Assembly: GCF_009469605.1 (NCBI RefSeq) | Contig: NZ_SSXU01000015.1 | Span: 1 to 64,000 of the forward strand | Direction of reading: 5' to 3' | Length of the DNA stretch: 64,000 nt | Source: Zoogloea sp. 1C4 | GTDB taxonomy: Bacteria > Pseudomonadota > Gammaproteobacteria > Burkholderiales > Rhodocyclaceae | Shown here: positions 42,292-51,873 of the stretch, piece by piece | How the letters are laid out: every line of letters begins with the position of its first letter | Position numbering within the stretch: position 1 is the stretch's first letter | Notes under the pieces: model-generated | Database searches by the model: none | What the model saw: only the letters and a program-made list of their open reading frames with translations | What the model was told of the DNA's origin: nothing | Made by a program: the position numbers and the translations under genes

Positions 42292-43317
42292 ATGCAATTC
42301 GCCGGATTCACCTTGCGAAACAATCTGTTCGTTGCGCCCATGGCCGGCGTGACGGACCGTCCTTTCCGCCAGCTCTGCAAGAAGATGGGGGCCGGGCTCG
42401 CCGTCTCCGAGATGGTCACGTCCAACTCCCTGCTGTACGGCAGCGCCAAGACCCAGCGGCGCGCCAACCACGACGGCGAAGCCGATCCGATCTCCGTGCA
42501 GATCGCCGGCGCCGATCCGGCCATGATGGCCGAGGCCGCCCGTCACAACGTCGACCGCGGCGCCCAGATCATCGACATCAACATGGGCTGCCCGGCCAAG
42601 AAGGTCTGCAACGTGATGGCCGGCTCCGCGCTGATGCAGGACGAGCCCCTCGTCGCCCGCATCCTCGAAGCCGTCGTCGGCGCCGCCGGCAACACCCCGG
42701 TCACCCTCAAGTTCCGCACCGGCTGGAACAAGGCCAATAAAAACGCCGCCACCATCGCGCGCATCGCCGAAGAGTCCGGCATCCAGCTGATCGCCATCCA
42801 CGGCCGCACCCGCGCCTGCCAGTACACCGGCGACGCCGAGTACGACACCATCGCCGACGTCAAGACCCGCGTGCGCATTCCGCTGATCGCCAACGGCGAC
42901 ATCACCACGCCCCAGAAGGCCAAGTTCGTGCTGGATTACACCGGCGCCGACGGCGTGATGATCGGCCGCGCGGCCCAGGGCCGCCCGTGGATCTTCCGCG
43001 AGATCGAACACTTCCTGAAGACCGGCGAGGAGCTTCCTCCCCCGCTCGTCTCCGAAATCCTCCAGGTGTGCAAGGACCACCTCGCCGATCTCTACGCCTT
43101 CTACGGCGAAGACACCGGCGTCAAGGTCGCCCGCAAGCACATCAGCTGGTACACCAAGGGTCTGGTCGGATCGGCGCAGTTCCGCCGCGTCATGAACACC
43201 CTGCCCACCGTACAAGAACAGATTGCCGCCATTGACGAGTTCTTCGGCCGGCTCGCCGACAGAGACAGCCGCCTGGTTTACACCGAAGAAGAATTCCCTC
43301 AGGAGCTTGCAGCATGA
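42292..43317 (+). CDS. dusB: tRNA-dihydrouridine synthase B
   Basis: The 341-residue flavoenzyme reduces uridine to dihydrouridine in tRNA. Motifs are APMAGVTDRPFR, the catalytic Cys100 in NMGCPAKKV, TLKFRTGWN, AIHGRTRACQY and ANGDITTP, followed by GVMIGRAAQGRPWIF. It overlaps fis by 4 nt (ATGA), the classical dusB-fis operon. Confidence 0.96.
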   Translation: MQFAGFTLRNNLFVAPMAGVTDRPFRQLCKKMGAGLAVSEMVTSNSLLYGSAKTQRRANHDGEADPISVQIAGADPAMMAEAARHNVDRGAQIIDINMGCPAKKVCNVMAGSALMQDEPLVARILEAVVGAAGNTPVTLKFRTGWNKANKNAATIARIAEESGIQLIAIHGRTRACQYTGDAEYDTIADVKTRVRIPLIANGDITTPQKAKFVLDYTGADGVMIGRAAQGRPWIFREIEHFLKTGEELPPPLVSEILQVCKDHLADLYAFYGEDTGVKVARKHISWYTKGLVGSAQFRRVMNTLPTVQEQIAAIDEFFGRLADRDSRLVYTEEEFPQELAA

Positions 43318-43553
43318 GCAGCACCAGCAATGACATCGCGGAATCTGTCTGCCGCGCCCTCGACACCTACTTTCGCGATCTCGACGGCGAGAAGCCCAAC
43401 GCCCTCTACGAGATGGTGATCAAGAACGTCGAACGCCCGATGCTCGAGTTCGTCCTCAAGCAGGCCGGCGGCAACCAGACCCTCTGCGCAGAGATGCTCG
43501 GCATCAACCGCAACACCCTGCGGCGCAAGCTGTCCGAGCACGAACTCCTGTAA
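43314..43553 (+). CDS. fis: Fis nucleoid-associated DNA-binding protein
   Basis: The 79-residue protein carries the Fis C-terminal helix-turn-helix in [20 protein letters not shown] followed by [13 protein letters not shown]. An N-terminal dimerisation part is present. Fis bends DNA and activates stable-RNA promoters during rapid growth. The length suits betaproteobacterial Fis. Translation is coupled to dusB by the ATGA overlap. Confidence 0.95.
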   Translation: MSSTSNDIAESVCRALDTYFRDLDGEKPNALYEMVIKNVERPMLEFVLKQAGGNQTLCAEMLGINRNTLRRKLSEHELL

Positions 43554-43608
43554 TCGCCTTTCCGTCATTTTCGAGCCGCGTCCTCCGCGGCCATCCAGAG
43601 AACACCCC

Positions 43609-45189
43609 ATGAAAGTCACCCAAGCCCTGCTCAGCGTCTCCGACAAGACTGGCGTCATCGAATTCGCCCGCGAACTGTCCGCTCTCGGCATCAAGCTGCT
43701 GTCCACCGGCGGCACCGCCAAGTCCCTGCGCGATGCCGGCCTGCCGGTCACCGACGTGTCCGACTACACCGGCTTTCCCGAGATGCTCGACGGCCGCGTC
43801 AAAACGCTGCACCCGAAGGTCCACGGCGGCATCCTCGCCCGTCGCGACCTGCCCGAGCACCTGGCCAAGCTCGAAGAGCACAGCATCCCGCGCATCGACC
43901 TCGTGGTGGTGAACCTCTACCCGTTCCAGGCCACCGTCGCCAAGCCCGACTGCAGCCTCGAAGACGCCATCGAGAACATCGACATCGGCGGCCCGACCAT
44001 GGTCCGCGCCGCGGCCAAGAACCACGGCAATGAAGCCGGCGGCGTCGGCATCGTGACCGACCCGGCCGACTACGCCGGCATCGTCGCCGAGCTCAAGGCC
44101 AACGGCGGCGCGCTCAGCTACAAGACCCGCTTCGACCTCGCCCGCAAGGCCTTCACCCACACCGCCCGCTACGACTCGGCGATCTCCAACCACCTCACGG
44201 CCCTCGCCGACGACGGCAGCAAGATGGCCTACCCGGAGCGCTTCCAGCTGGCCTTCGACAAGGTGCAGGATCTGCGCTACGGCGAGAACCCCCACCAGAC
44301 CGCCGCCTTCTACCGCGAATCCGAGCCTCAGGCAGGCGCCATCGCCGCCTACACCCAGCTGCAGGGCAAGGAGCTGTCGTACAACAACATCGCCGACTCC
44401 GACGCTGCCTGGGAATGCGTCAAGGCCTTCGACTCAGTTGCCAACACTGTGGCCTGCGTGATCGTCAAGCACGCCAACCCGTGCGGCGTGGCCGTCGCCG
44501 CCAGCCCGCTGGAAGCCTACAAGAAGGCCTTCTCCACCGACCCCACCTCCGCCTTCGGCGGCATCATCGCCTTCAACACCACCGTTGACCGCGCCGCAGC
44601 CGAAGCCGTCAGCGCCCAGTTCCTCGAAGTGCTGATCGCCCCCGCCTACACCGACGAAGCCCTCGAGCTCCTCAAGGCCAAGCAGAACGTCCGCGTGCTG
44701 GTCAATCCGCTGGGCACCGTCAAGCAGCCCGACTACAAGCGCGTCGGCGGCGGCCTGCTGGTGCAGAGCGCCGACTTCGCCCCGATCACCGCGGCGGATC
44801 TGAAGGTCGTCACCAAGCGCGCGCCCACCGAACAAGAGCTCGGCGACCTGCTGTTCGCCTGGCGCGTGGCCAAGTACGTCAAGTCCAACGCCATCGTCTA
44901 CTGCAAGGACGGCATGACCATCGGCGTCGGCGCCGGCCAGATGAGCCGCGTGGATTCCGCCCGCATCGCCAAGATCAAGGCCGAGAACGCCGGCCTGGTG
45001 ATCCCCGGCTGCGTGGTCGCGTCGGATGCCTTCTTCCCGTTCCGTGACGGCCTCGACGTGCTGGCCCAGGCCGGCGCCACCGCCGTCATCCAGCCGGGTG
45101 GCTCGGTGCGTGACGCCGAAGTGATCGCCGCGGCCGACGAGCAGGGCATCGCGATGGTCCTCACCGGCTTCCGCCACTTCCGTCACTGA
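43609..45189 (+). CDS. purH: Bifunctional AICAR transformylase/IMP cyclohydrolase
   Basis: The 526-residue protein performs the last two steps of purine synthesis. The N-terminal MGS-like IMP cyclohydrolase domain (about residues 1-195) has [33 protein letters not shown] and [16 protein letters not shown]. The C-terminal transformylase half has [36 protein letters not shown] and the final [19 protein letters not shown]. It follows fis by 55 nt and precedes purD by 13 nt. Confidence 0.97.
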   Translation: MKVTQALLSVSDKTGVIEFARELSALGIKLLSTGGTAKSLRDAGLPVTDVSDYTGFPEMLDGRVKTLHPKVHGGILARRDLPEHLAKLEEHSIPRIDLVVVNLYPFQATVAKPDCSLEDAIENIDIGGPTMVRAAAKNHGNEAGGVGIVTDPADYAGIVAELKANGGALSYKTRFDLARKAFTHTARYDSAISNHLTALADDGSKMAYPERFQLAFDKVQDLRYGENPHQTAAFYRESEPQAGAIAAYTQLQGKELSYNNIADSDAAWECVKAFDSVANTVACVIVKHANPCGVAVAASPLEAYKKAFSTDPTSAFGGIIAFNTTVDRAAAEAVSAQFLEVLIAPAYTDEALELLKAKQNVRVLVNPLGTVKQPDYKRVGGGLLVQSADFAPITAADLKVVTKRAPTEQELGDLLFAWRVAKYVKSNAIVYCKDGMTIGVGAGQMSRVDSARIAKIKAENAGLVIPGCVVASDAFFPFRDGLDVLAQAGATAVIQPGGSVRDAEVIAAADEQGIAMVLTGFRHFRH

Positions 45190-45202
45190 TCCGGGCACAC
45201 CC

Positions 45203-46492
45203 ATGAAGATCCTCGTCATCGGCTCCGGCGGACGCGAACACGCGCTGGCCTGGAAGCTCTCCCGCTCGCCGCGCGTGCAGAAGGTGCTGGTCGCCCCGGG
45301 CAACCCCGGCACCGCCCGTGAGCCCGGCATCGAGAACGTCGCCGTCACCGCGATCCCCGAGCTCATCGAGCTCGCCCGTCGCGAGCAGATCGCCCTCACC
45401 GTCGTCGGCCCCGAGGCACCGCTGGCCGCCGGCGTGGTGGATGCCTTCCGCGCCGCCGGGCTGCCGATCTTCGGGCCGACCAAGCTCGCCGCCCAGCTCG
45501 AAAGCTCCAAGGACTTCGCCAAGCAGTTCCTGATCCGCCACAAGATCCCGACGGCCAAGTACCAGACGTTTGCCGACTCCGCCGCCGCCCACGCCTACGT
45601 GGACGCCGAAGGTGCGCCGATCGTCATCAAGGCCGACGGCCTGGCTGCCGGCAAGGGCGTCGTGGTGGCGATGACCACGGACGAAGCCCACGAAGCCATC
45701 GACGCCATGCTCACCCACAACACGCTGGGCGTGCAGTACGACGAGCGCGGCCCGCGGGTGGTGATCGAGGAGTTCATGGACGGCGAGGAAGCCAGCTTCA
45801 TCGTGATGGCCGACGGCCGCCACGCCCTGCCGCTGGCCACCTCCCAGGATCACAAGCGCCTGCGTGACGCCGACCAGGGCCCCAACACCGGCGGCATGGG
45901 TGCCTACTCGCCCGCCCCGGTGGTCACGCCCGAAGTCCACGCCCGCGCCATGCGCGAGATCATCATGCCGACCCTCGTCGGCATGGCCGCCGAAGGGCTG
46001 CCCTACACCGGCTTCCTGTACGCCGGCCTGATGATCGACGCCAAGGGCGCACCGCGCGTCGTCGAGTTCAACTGCCGCATGGGCGACCCGGAAACCCAGC
46101 CCATCATGATGCGGCTCAAGACCGACCTGGTCGATCTCGTCGAAGCCGCCATCGCCGGCAAGCTCGACAAGATCGAAGCCGAATGGGACCGCCGCTTCGC
46201 CCTCGGCGTGGTGATGGCCGCCGCCGGCTACCCGGACAGCCCCCGCAAGGGCGACGCCATCCACGGCCTGCCCGCCAGCGCCCCGGAAGACGTGCACGTC
46301 TTCCACGCCGGCACCACCGAGAAGGACGGCCAGGTCGTCACCAACGGTGGCCGCGTGCTGTGCGTCACCGCCCTGGGCGACAACGTGCGTAGCGCCCAGA
46401 AACTCGCCTACGAACAGCTCGACCAGATCCACTTCGACGGCATGCAGTGCCGCCGCGACATCGGCTACCGCGCCGTCGCCCGCAAGGGCTGA
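45203..46492 (+). CDS. purD: Phosphoribosylamine-glycine ligase
   Basis: The 429-residue ATP-grasp ligase makes glycinamide ribonucleotide. It begins with MKILVIGSGGREHALAWKL. The central part holds IVIKADGLAAGKGVVVA and EEFMDGEEASFIVMADG. The metal-binding VVEFNCRMGDPETQ follows, and AAAGYPDSPRKGD lies near the end. It is in an operon with purH; the CHMI-like gene starts 3 nt after its stop. Confidence 0.97.
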   Translation: MKILVIGSGGREHALAWKLSRSPRVQKVLVAPGNPGTAREPGIENVAVTAIPELIELARREQIALTVVGPEAPLAAGVVDAFRAAGLPIFGPTKLAAQLESSKDFAKQFLIRHKIPTAKYQTFADSAAAHAYVDAEGAPIVIKADGLAAGKGVVVAMTTDEAHEAIDAMLTHNTLGVQYDERGPRVVIEEFMDGEEASFIVMADGRHALPLATSQDHKRLRDADQGPNTGGMGAYSPAPVVTPEVHARAMREIIMPTLVGMAAEGLPYTGFLYAGLMIDAKGAPRVVEFNCRMGDPETQPIMMRLKTDLVDLVEAAIAGKLDKIEAEWDRRFALGVVMAAAGYPDSPRKGDAIHGLPASAPEDVHVFHAGTTEKDGQVVTNGGRVLCVTALGDNVRSAQKLAYEQLDQIHFDGMQCRRDIGYRAVARKG

Positions 46493-46495
46493 GCC

Positions 46496-46861
46496 ATGCC
46501 CCACCTGCGCATCGAGTACAGCACCAACATCGCCGGCCGGTTCGACCCGGTCGCGGTGCTGGTCGCCGCCACCGACGCGCTGGTGGCCAGCGGCGTGTTC
46601 GCCCCCGCCGACGCCATCAAGGCCCGCCTGATGCCCGTCGAGCACTTCCGGGTCGGCAGCGGTGCCGATCACGGCTTCATCCACGCCGGGCTGGCCCTGC
46701 TTTCCGGTCGCGACAGCGCCACCAAGCAGCGCCTCACCGCCGCCCTGGTGGACGCCATCGCGCCCCTCGTCGCACCTGGCCCGCAGGTGGTGCAGATCAC
46801 CTCCGAAGCCCGCGACATGGATCGCGACACCTACTCGAAGCGCCTCATTCCCGGCGCCTGA
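46496..46861 (+). CDS. 5-carboxymethyl-2-hydroxymuconate isomerase-like protein
   Basis: The 121-residue protein belongs to the CHMI group of the tautomerase superfamily. Its second residue is Pro, the catalytic base after Met removal, in [12 protein letters not shown]. It also has the family-like [23 protein letters not shown] stretch split around residues 50-70. True CHMI acts in homoprotocatechuate breakdown, but no other gene of that pathway is here. It may act on another enol substrate. It is the last gene of purH-purD and is followed by a strong terminator. Confidence 0.75.
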   Translation: MPHLRIEYSTNIAGRFDPVAVLVAATDALVASGVFAPADAIKARLMPVEHFRVGSGADHGFIHAGLALLSGRDSATKQRLTAALVDAIAPLVAPGPQVVQITSEARDMDRDTYSKRLIPGA

Positions 46862-46867
46862 TCTCTG

Positions 46868-46888
46868 CCGGCCGCTGGCCGGTTTTTT
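46868..46888 (+). terminator. Strong intrinsic terminator after purHD-CHMI
   Basis: CCGGCC-GCT-GGCCGG (46868-46882) is followed at once by six T. It separates the purine operon from hemF. Confidence 0.85.
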
Positions 46889-46907
46889 CCATCCCCGGAG
46901 CCCACCC

Positions 46908-47816
46908 ATGCCTGACCGCGCCGCTGTCAAAGCCTATCTCCTCGACCTTCAGGAGCGCATCGTCGGCGCCCTCGAAGCCTTCGACGGCAAGCCCTTCGTC
47001 ACCGACAGCTGGACCCGCCCCGCCGGCGGCGGCGGCCTTACCCGTCTCATCGAGGAAGGCAACTTCTTCGAGCGCGGCGGCTGCAACTTCTCCCACGTGA
47101 TGGGCGAAGGCCTGCCGCCTTCCGCCACCGCAGCCCGGCCCGAACTCGCCGGCCGCAGCTACGAGGCGATGGGCGTCTCACTGGTGCTCCACCCGCGCAA
47201 CCCGTACTGCCCCACGGTGCACATGAACGTGCGCTTCTTCATCGCCTCGGCCCCGGGCAAGGCCGACGTGTGGTGGTTCGGCGGCGGGATGGACCTCACC
47301 CCCTATTACCCGTTCGAGGAAGACGTTCGCCACTTCCACGCCACCTGCAAGGCCGCCGTTCTGCCCTGGGGCGAGGCCGAATACCAGCGCCTCAAGGACT
47401 GGTGCGACCGCTACTTCTTCCTCAAGCACCGCAACGAGCCCCGCGGCGTGGGCGGCCTGTTCTTCGACGACCACGGCGCCGACGGCAAGGTGGATTTCGA
47501 CGCCGCCTTCGCCATGACCCGCAGCGTCGGCGACGCCTTCCTGCCGGCCTACATCCCCGTCGTCGAACGCCGCCGCGACACGCCCTATGGCGAGCGGGAG
47601 CGCGACTTCCAGGCCTACCGTCGCGGCCGCTACGTCGAATTCAACCTCGTCTTCGACCGCGGCACACTGTTCGGCCTGCAGTCCGGCGGGCGCACCGAAT
47701 CCATCCTCATGTCCATGCCGCCCATCGTGAAGTGGCGCTACGACTGGCACCCGGAAGCCGGCAGCCCCGAAGCCCGGCTGTACACCGACTTCCTCGTCCC
47801 GCGCGACTGGGCCTGA
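46908..47816 (+). CDS. hemF: Oxygen-dependent coproporphyrinogen III oxidase
   Basis: The 302-residue enzyme decarboxylates coproporphyrinogen III to protoporphyrinogen IX using oxygen. Landmarks are [24 protein letters not shown] (split over residues 37-60), [38 protein letters not shown] and [22 protein letters not shown] (split). ATG 46908 is preceded by a CCCCGGAGCC ribosome site. Presence of the aerobic enzyme fits a facultative or aerobic host. It is separate from the hemCDXY genes. Confidence 0.96.
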   Translation: MPDRAAVKAYLLDLQERIVGALEAFDGKPFVTDSWTRPAGGGGLTRLIEEGNFFERGGCNFSHVMGEGLPPSATAARPELAGRSYEAMGVSLVLHPRNPYCPTVHMNVRFFIASAPGKADVWWFGGGMDLTPYYPFEEDVRHFHATCKAAVLPWGEAEYQRLKDWCDRYFFLKHRNEPRGVGGLFFDDHGADGKVDFDAAFAMTRSVGDAFLPAYIPVVERRRDTPYGERERDFQAYRRGRYVEFNLVFDRGTLFGLQSGGRTESILMSMPPIVKWRYDWHPEAGSPEARLYTDFLVPRDWA

Positions 47817-47824
47817 CCAGGTCC

Positions 47825-48025
47825 ATGTTCGACGCCGCCCGCCAGCAGCTCAAGGCACAGCTGGCGACGGGCTTTGAGCTCGGCATCGGCGTGCTGTCAG
47901 CCCTTGGCGTGCCGATGGCACTGATCCTCGGCAAGCTGCTGCTGGCCGGATTGCTGGGAATGATTGCGATCGGTGTCGGGCTTCGCTTTGTCCGGGCTCG
48001 CAAGCCGACCGCCACGGATCAGTGA
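47825..48025 (+). CDS. Small membrane protein of unknown function
   Basis: This 66-residue protein has one or two hydrophobic segments (about residues 18-55: GIGVLSALGVPMALILGKLL, LAGLLGMIAIGVGLRF) between a Gln/Lys-containing start and a basic tail. It begins 8 nt after hemF, in the same direction. Its end overlaps the end of the convergent LprI-like gene by 7 nt. I do not recognise a family. Hydrophobicity and operon-like spacing support a real gene, but it could be spurious. Confidence 0.5.
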   Translation: MFDAARQQLKAQLATGFELGIGVLSALGVPMALILGKLLLAGLLGMIAIGVGLRFVRARKPTATDQ

Positions 48026-48513
48026 GCCGGCGCGACGAGCCCGCCCGGCGGATAACTGCGCAGATAGCCCAGCAGCGTCTCCACCCGCCCGCGGATCAGC
48101 GCGGCCCGGTACGCCGCCCGCGACGTGGCCGACGACGAGCCAAAATCCTGCGGCGTCCAGTTGTTGGCGATGAAGCGCAGCTCCGCGTCGCGAAAGATCA
48201 GCCAGCTCTTCTGGCTGCGCACCAGATCCTGCCGACGGCTGTCGCGACCCTGGCGCACCAGCGCGGTGTAGGCGAGGTTCAGCTCCCGGTCGAGAAACTG
48301 CTCGTACTGGGCATAAACCGCCAAGGCATCCCGGTCCGTCCCCGCGCCAGCGATGCGAGTTTCAAAGTCGCCCGCACGGGTCGCAAACTCGGCCACCGGA
48401 TCGGGCCGGTCCGGGTTGTCGATGGCCAGCGCCGCACCTGCGGGCAAGCCCAGCGCAAGCACCAGCGCCCAACCGGCCAGCCAGGCCGGAAAACACTCAC
48501 CAGTTCTTCTCAT
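48019..48513 (-). CDS. LprI/DUF1311-like exported protein, candidate lysozyme inhibitor/immunity protein
   Basis: The 164-residue protein has a signal peptide (about 1-30, ending AALA), so it is periplasmic. The mature part resembles the LprI N-terminal/DUF1311 domain: YEQFLDRELNLAYTALV, then LVRSQKSWLIFRDAELRFI and a final RVETLLGYLRSY. Most relatives have conserved cysteines at these places; here the mature protein has none. M. tuberculosis LprI inhibits lysozyme. The gene overlaps the end of the GH24 muramidase gene by 17 nt, so they are co-translated. An immunity role against that muramidase is the simplest reading, but is inference. Confidence 0.72.
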   Translation of the reverse strand: MRRTGECFPAWLAGWALVLALGLPAGAALAIDNPDRPDPVAEFATRAGDFETRIAGAGTDRDALAVYAQYEQFLDRELNLAYTALVRQGRDSRRQDLVRSQKSWLIFRDAELRFIANNWTPQDFGSSSATSRAAYRAALIRGRVETLLGYLRSYPPGGLVAPAH

Positions 48514-49300
48514 ATTTCCCCAGGGAATAGACGTTCCACTCGCACTGCCGGCGCCGCTCGAGCCCCAGCATCACCTTGCCCTGGGACTTGTTCCAGGACT
48601 TCCAGGCCGCTTCCAGCGTCTTATACATGGTCTGGGCGGTGGGGTCATTGACCATCTTTGCCACCGACGAGCGGGCCAGGTTGGCCGCGCCGATGTTGAA
48701 GGTGAGGATCACCAGCGCGTCAAACTGGTTCTGGCTGAGCCTAGCGGAGATCGTCGAATTCACCGCCGCCTCGAAGGGCTGCAGATCCTTGTCGAGCAAC
48801 GCGTTGGCGCCCGCCTCGGTGATGCCACCCTTGTAGGTATCCCATTCTGCCTTGGCGATCAGGTGGCCATAGCCGATCGTCGCACCCTTCACCCACACAT
48901 GGGTCGCCTTGCCGGTCTGGTCGTCGTAGGTGAACAGGAACAGGCTCTCGAGCTTGCGCAGCAGCTCCCGCGCAGCCGTGCTCATGCGCATCGAGCCGGT
49001 CGGCTGGGCGGCAGGCGGCTGGGTCGGCGGCGTAGGGGTGACGACCACCGCGGGCGGCTGGTTGAGGGCCTGCCAGGTCTTGCCACCCGGGTCCACCCGG
49101 CCGTCGGGCTTCTTGAGCTTCATCACCCGGCGCTGGAACTCCTCGATGGCGCCGTAGGTTTCATCGCCCTGGCCGCCATCTTCGGCGATCCTCGGCAGGG
49201 ACGGCGGTCGATGGCGGTTGAGCAGCTGCTGGACGAGCAGGACTTCGCGCTTGAGCGGCTTGTCGGCGCCGCGCCCGACCGCACGTGTGAGACTGGCCAT
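48497..49300 (-). CDS. GH24 (T4-type) muramidase with N-terminal peptidoglycan-binding-like region
   Basis: The 267-residue protein has a peptidoglycan-binding-1-like region (about residues 14-80: VQQLLNRHR, DETYGAIEEFQRRVM) and a Pro/Thr-rich linker (82-102). A T4 lysozyme-type domain follows. Catalytic residues align as Glu118 (RKLESLFLF), Asp127 (TYDD) and Thr141 (GATIGYGHL), with the late GLERRRQCEW motif. It should cut the MurNAc-GlcNAc bond. There is no Sec signal peptide. With no phage holin or spanin genes around and an exported inhibitor-like partner overlapping its end, an antibacterial effector (for example of a type VI system) is plausible. A phage remnant is the alternative. Confidence 0.82.
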   Translation of the reverse strand: MASLTRAVGRGADKPLKREVLLVQQLLNRHRPPSLPRIAEDGGQGDETYGAIEEFQRRVMKLKKPDGRVDPGGKTWQALNQPPAVVVTPTPPTQPPAAQPTGSMRMSTAARELLRKLESLFLFTYDDQTGKATHVWVKGATIGYGHLIAKAEWDTYKGGITEAGANALLDKDLQPFEAAVNSTISARLSQNQFDALVILTFNIGAANLARSSVAKMVNDPTAQTMYKTLEAAWKSWNKSQGKVMLGLERRRQCEWNVYSLGKYEKNW

Positions 49301-49376
49301 GAACCTCTCCCCAACAGGAATGGATACGCCATCTCACTATAGCCAGCCCCACCGGCAGCAACCAGGACGAGAATGC

Positions 49377-49414
49377 AAAAAGGCCTCCCGGGCGGCAACA
49401 CCCGGGAGGCCTTT
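49377..49414 (-). terminator. Strong terminator after ahpF
   Basis: AAAGGCCTCCCGGG (49379-49392) and CCCGGGAGGCCTTT (49401-49414) form a perfect 14-bp stem; on the minus strand it is followed by a run of T (plus A at 49377-49381). Confidence 0.85.
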
Positions 49415-49432
49415 GCCGGCAACTGCCGGCGC

Positions 49433-50977
49433 TCAGTTGCGGATCAGGTGATCGAAGGCCGACAACGACGCCTTGGCGCCCTCGCCCATCGCGATGATGA
49501 TCTGCTTGTAAGGCACGGTGGTCACGTCACCGGCGGCAAACACGCCCGGCACCGAGGTGCGGCCGTGGTCATCGACGATGATCTCGCCGCGGGACGACAG
49601 CTCGACCGTGCCCTTCAGCCACTGGGTGTTGGGCAGCAGGCCGATCTGCACGAAGATCCCGGCCAGCGCCACCTGATGCATTTCGCCGGAGACGCGATCC
49701 TTGTAGGTGAGGCCGGTCACCTTCTGGCCGTCGCCATTCACCTCGGTGGTCTGGGCGTTCACGATGATCTTCACGTTGGGCAGGCTTTCGAGCTTCTTCA
49801 CCAGTACCGCGTCGGCGCGCAGCTTGCTGTCGAACTCCAGCAGGGTCACGTGGGCCACCACGCCGGCGAGGTCGATGGCCGCCTCGACGCCCGAGTTGCC
49901 GCCACCGATCACCGCCACCGGCTTGCCCTTGAAGAGCGGGCCGTCGCAGTGAGGGCAGTAGGTCACGCCCTTGGTGCGGTACTCGGTCTCGCCGGGCACG
50001 TTCATGTCGCGCCAGCGGGCGCCGGTAGAGAGGATCACCGTTTTCGACCTCAGGCTCGCGCCGCTCGCCAGCTTCACCTCGATCAGCTCGCCCGGCACCA
50101 GAGCCTCGGCGCGCTGCAGGTTCATGATGTCCACGGCGTACTGTTTGACGTGCTCCTCCAGCGCCGCGGCGAGGCGCGGACCTTCGGTCTCCTTCACTGA
50201 GATGAAGTTTTCGATGGCGAGTGTATCCAGCACCTGCCCGCCGAAGCGCTCGGTGACCACGCCGGTACGGATGCCCTTGCGCGCGGCATAGACCGCCGCC
50301 GCCGCGCCGGCCGGCCCACCGCCCACCACCAGCACGTCGAAGGCTTCCTTGGCGGCGATCTTCGCGGCGGCGCGGGCTTCGGCGCCGGAATCGACCTTGG
50401 CGAGGATCTCCTCGAGCTCCATCCGGCCCTGGCCGAACTCCTGACCGTTGAGGAGGATGGTCGGCACGGCCATGATCTGCAGGCGGGTCACTTCATCCTG
50501 GAACAGCGCACCATCCACCGTCTCGTGGCGGATTTTCGGATTAACCAGCGCCATCAGGTTGAGGGACTGGACGACCTCCGGGCAGTTCTGGCACGAGAGC
50601 GAAATGTAGGTGACGAAGTTGTACTCGCCGTCGAGGTCACGGATCTGGGCCAGCACCTCGTCGCTCACCTTGGGCGGATGGCCGCCCACCTGCAGCAGGG
50701 CCAGCACCAGCGAGGTGAATTCGTGGCCGAGGGGGATCGCCGCGAAGCGGATGCCGATCGGCTCGTCCGGGCGGGTGATGCGGAACGAGGGCTTGCGCTC
50801 GGCGCCGTCGTCGCGCTCGACGAGGCTGACCAGCGGCGACAGGCTGGCGATCTCCTGCAGCAGTTCGCGCATCTGGCGGGCGGTGTCGCTGTCATCGAGG
50901 GACGCGACGATCTCCACCGGGCGGCTCACCCTGGTCAGATAGGCTTGCAACTGGTTCTTGAGGTCGGCATCCAGCAT
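49433..50977 (-). CDS. ahpF: Alkyl hydroperoxide reductase flavoprotein subunit AhpF
   Basis: The 514-residue protein passes electrons from NADH to AhpC. It has an N-terminal tandem thioredoxin-like domain with redox pair Cys129/Cys132 ([10 protein letters not shown]). The FAD motif GGGPAG (219-224) and the thioredoxin-reductase-like disulfide Cys341/Cys344 ([10 protein letters not shown]) follow, with a late [12 protein letters not shown] motif. Length is normal for AhpF. It follows ahpC in the same direction with a hairpin between them, so ahpF is probably expressed at a lower level. Confidence 0.97.
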   Translation of the reverse strand: MLDADLKNQLQAYLTRVSRPVEIVASLDDSDTARQMRELLQEIASLSPLVSLVERDDGAERKPSFRITRPDEPIGIRFAAIPLGHEFTSLVLALLQVGGHPPKVSDEVLAQIRDLDGEYNFVTYISLSCQNCPEVVQSLNLMALVNPKIRHETVDGALFQDEVTRLQIMAVPTILLNGQEFGQGRMELEEILAKVDSGAEARAAAKIAAKEAFDVLVVGGGPAGAAAAVYAARKGIRTGVVTERFGGQVLDTLAIENFISVKETEGPRLAAALEEHVKQYAVDIMNLQRAEALVPGELIEVKLASGASLRSKTVILSTGARWRDMNVPGETEYRTKGVTYCPHCDGPLFKGKPVAVIGGGNSGVEAAIDLAGVVAHVTLLEFDSKLRADAVLVKKLESLPNVKIIVNAQTTEVNGDGQKVTGLTYKDRVSGEMHQVALAGIFVQIGLLPNTQWLKGTVELSSRGEIIVDDHGRTSVPGVFAAGDVTTVPYKQIIIAMGEGAKASLSAFDHLIRN

Positions 50978-51010
50978 GACGAATTCCTTTCTTGTTCGAA
51001 GCGCAGAAGT

Positions 51011-51046
51011 AAAAACGCCCGGCGCGCCGTGAGACGCCCGGGCGTT
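51011..51046 (-). terminator. Hairpin with T-run between ahpC and ahpF
   Basis: CCGGGCGTT/AACGCCCGG arms (plus 51038-51046 and 51014-51022) with a 15-nt loop are followed on the minus strand by TTTTT. It probably terminates most ahpC transcripts and lets some through to ahpF. Confidence 0.7.
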
Positions 51047-51080
51047 CTGGAACAGCGTGAAGCGCTGTCCGGCGGAAGAC

Positions 51081-51644
<564 letters not shown>

Positions 51645-51688
51645 TGATGTTTCCTTCACGGGTTGGGAGTTGGGTCTTCGGAAGTCAC

Positions 51689-51717
51689 ATGATAGGCCCG
51701 GATGCGCCATCGCTCAA
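51689..51717 (-). promoter_or_regulatory. Sigma-70-type promoter of ahpC
   Basis: On the minus strand TTGAGC (plus 51712-51717) and TATCAT (plus 51689-51694) are separated by exactly 17 nt. The expected transcript start is about 38 nt before the ahpC start codon. Confidence 0.6.
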
Positions 51718-51754
51718 ATTGATTGATGAAATCATCCAGATTAAAAAAAGCTAT
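51718..51754. promoter_or_regulatory. Candidate OxyR-binding site upstream of ahpC
   Basis: Four tetramers spaced by 7 nt read ATTG, AAAT, ATTA, CTAT, matching the OxyR pattern ATAG-N7-CTAT-N7-ATAG-N7-CTAT at 12 of 16 positions. The site directly abuts the -35 of the ahpC promoter, where OxyR activates. The neighbouring CCGGAAT/ATTCCGG hairpin (51781-51803) is unexplained. Confidence 0.5.
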
Positions 51755-51844
51755 CAAGGAACACGCCCCGCTGGGACGCTCCGGAATGACAATATTATTC
51801 CGGCTGAAACAAAGTGGGAAGACGGGAAAGTGCGGGAAATACGC

Positions 51845-51866
51845 GGGGCGAAGCAGGCTTCGCCCC
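51845..51866 (-). terminator. Hairpin after hemY (end of hemCDXY)
   Basis: GGGGCGAAGC (51845-51854) and GCTTCGCCCC (51857-51866) form a 10-bp stem 7 nt after the hemY stop on the minus strand. The following T content is modest. Confidence 0.6.
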
Positions 51867-51873
51867 GGAAAGA

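Noticed and set aside
48497-49300. Prophage lysis cassette
   Set aside because: No holin, spanin or phage structural gene flanks it; the neighbours are hemF and ahpF, and the partner gene is an exported inhibitor-like protein.
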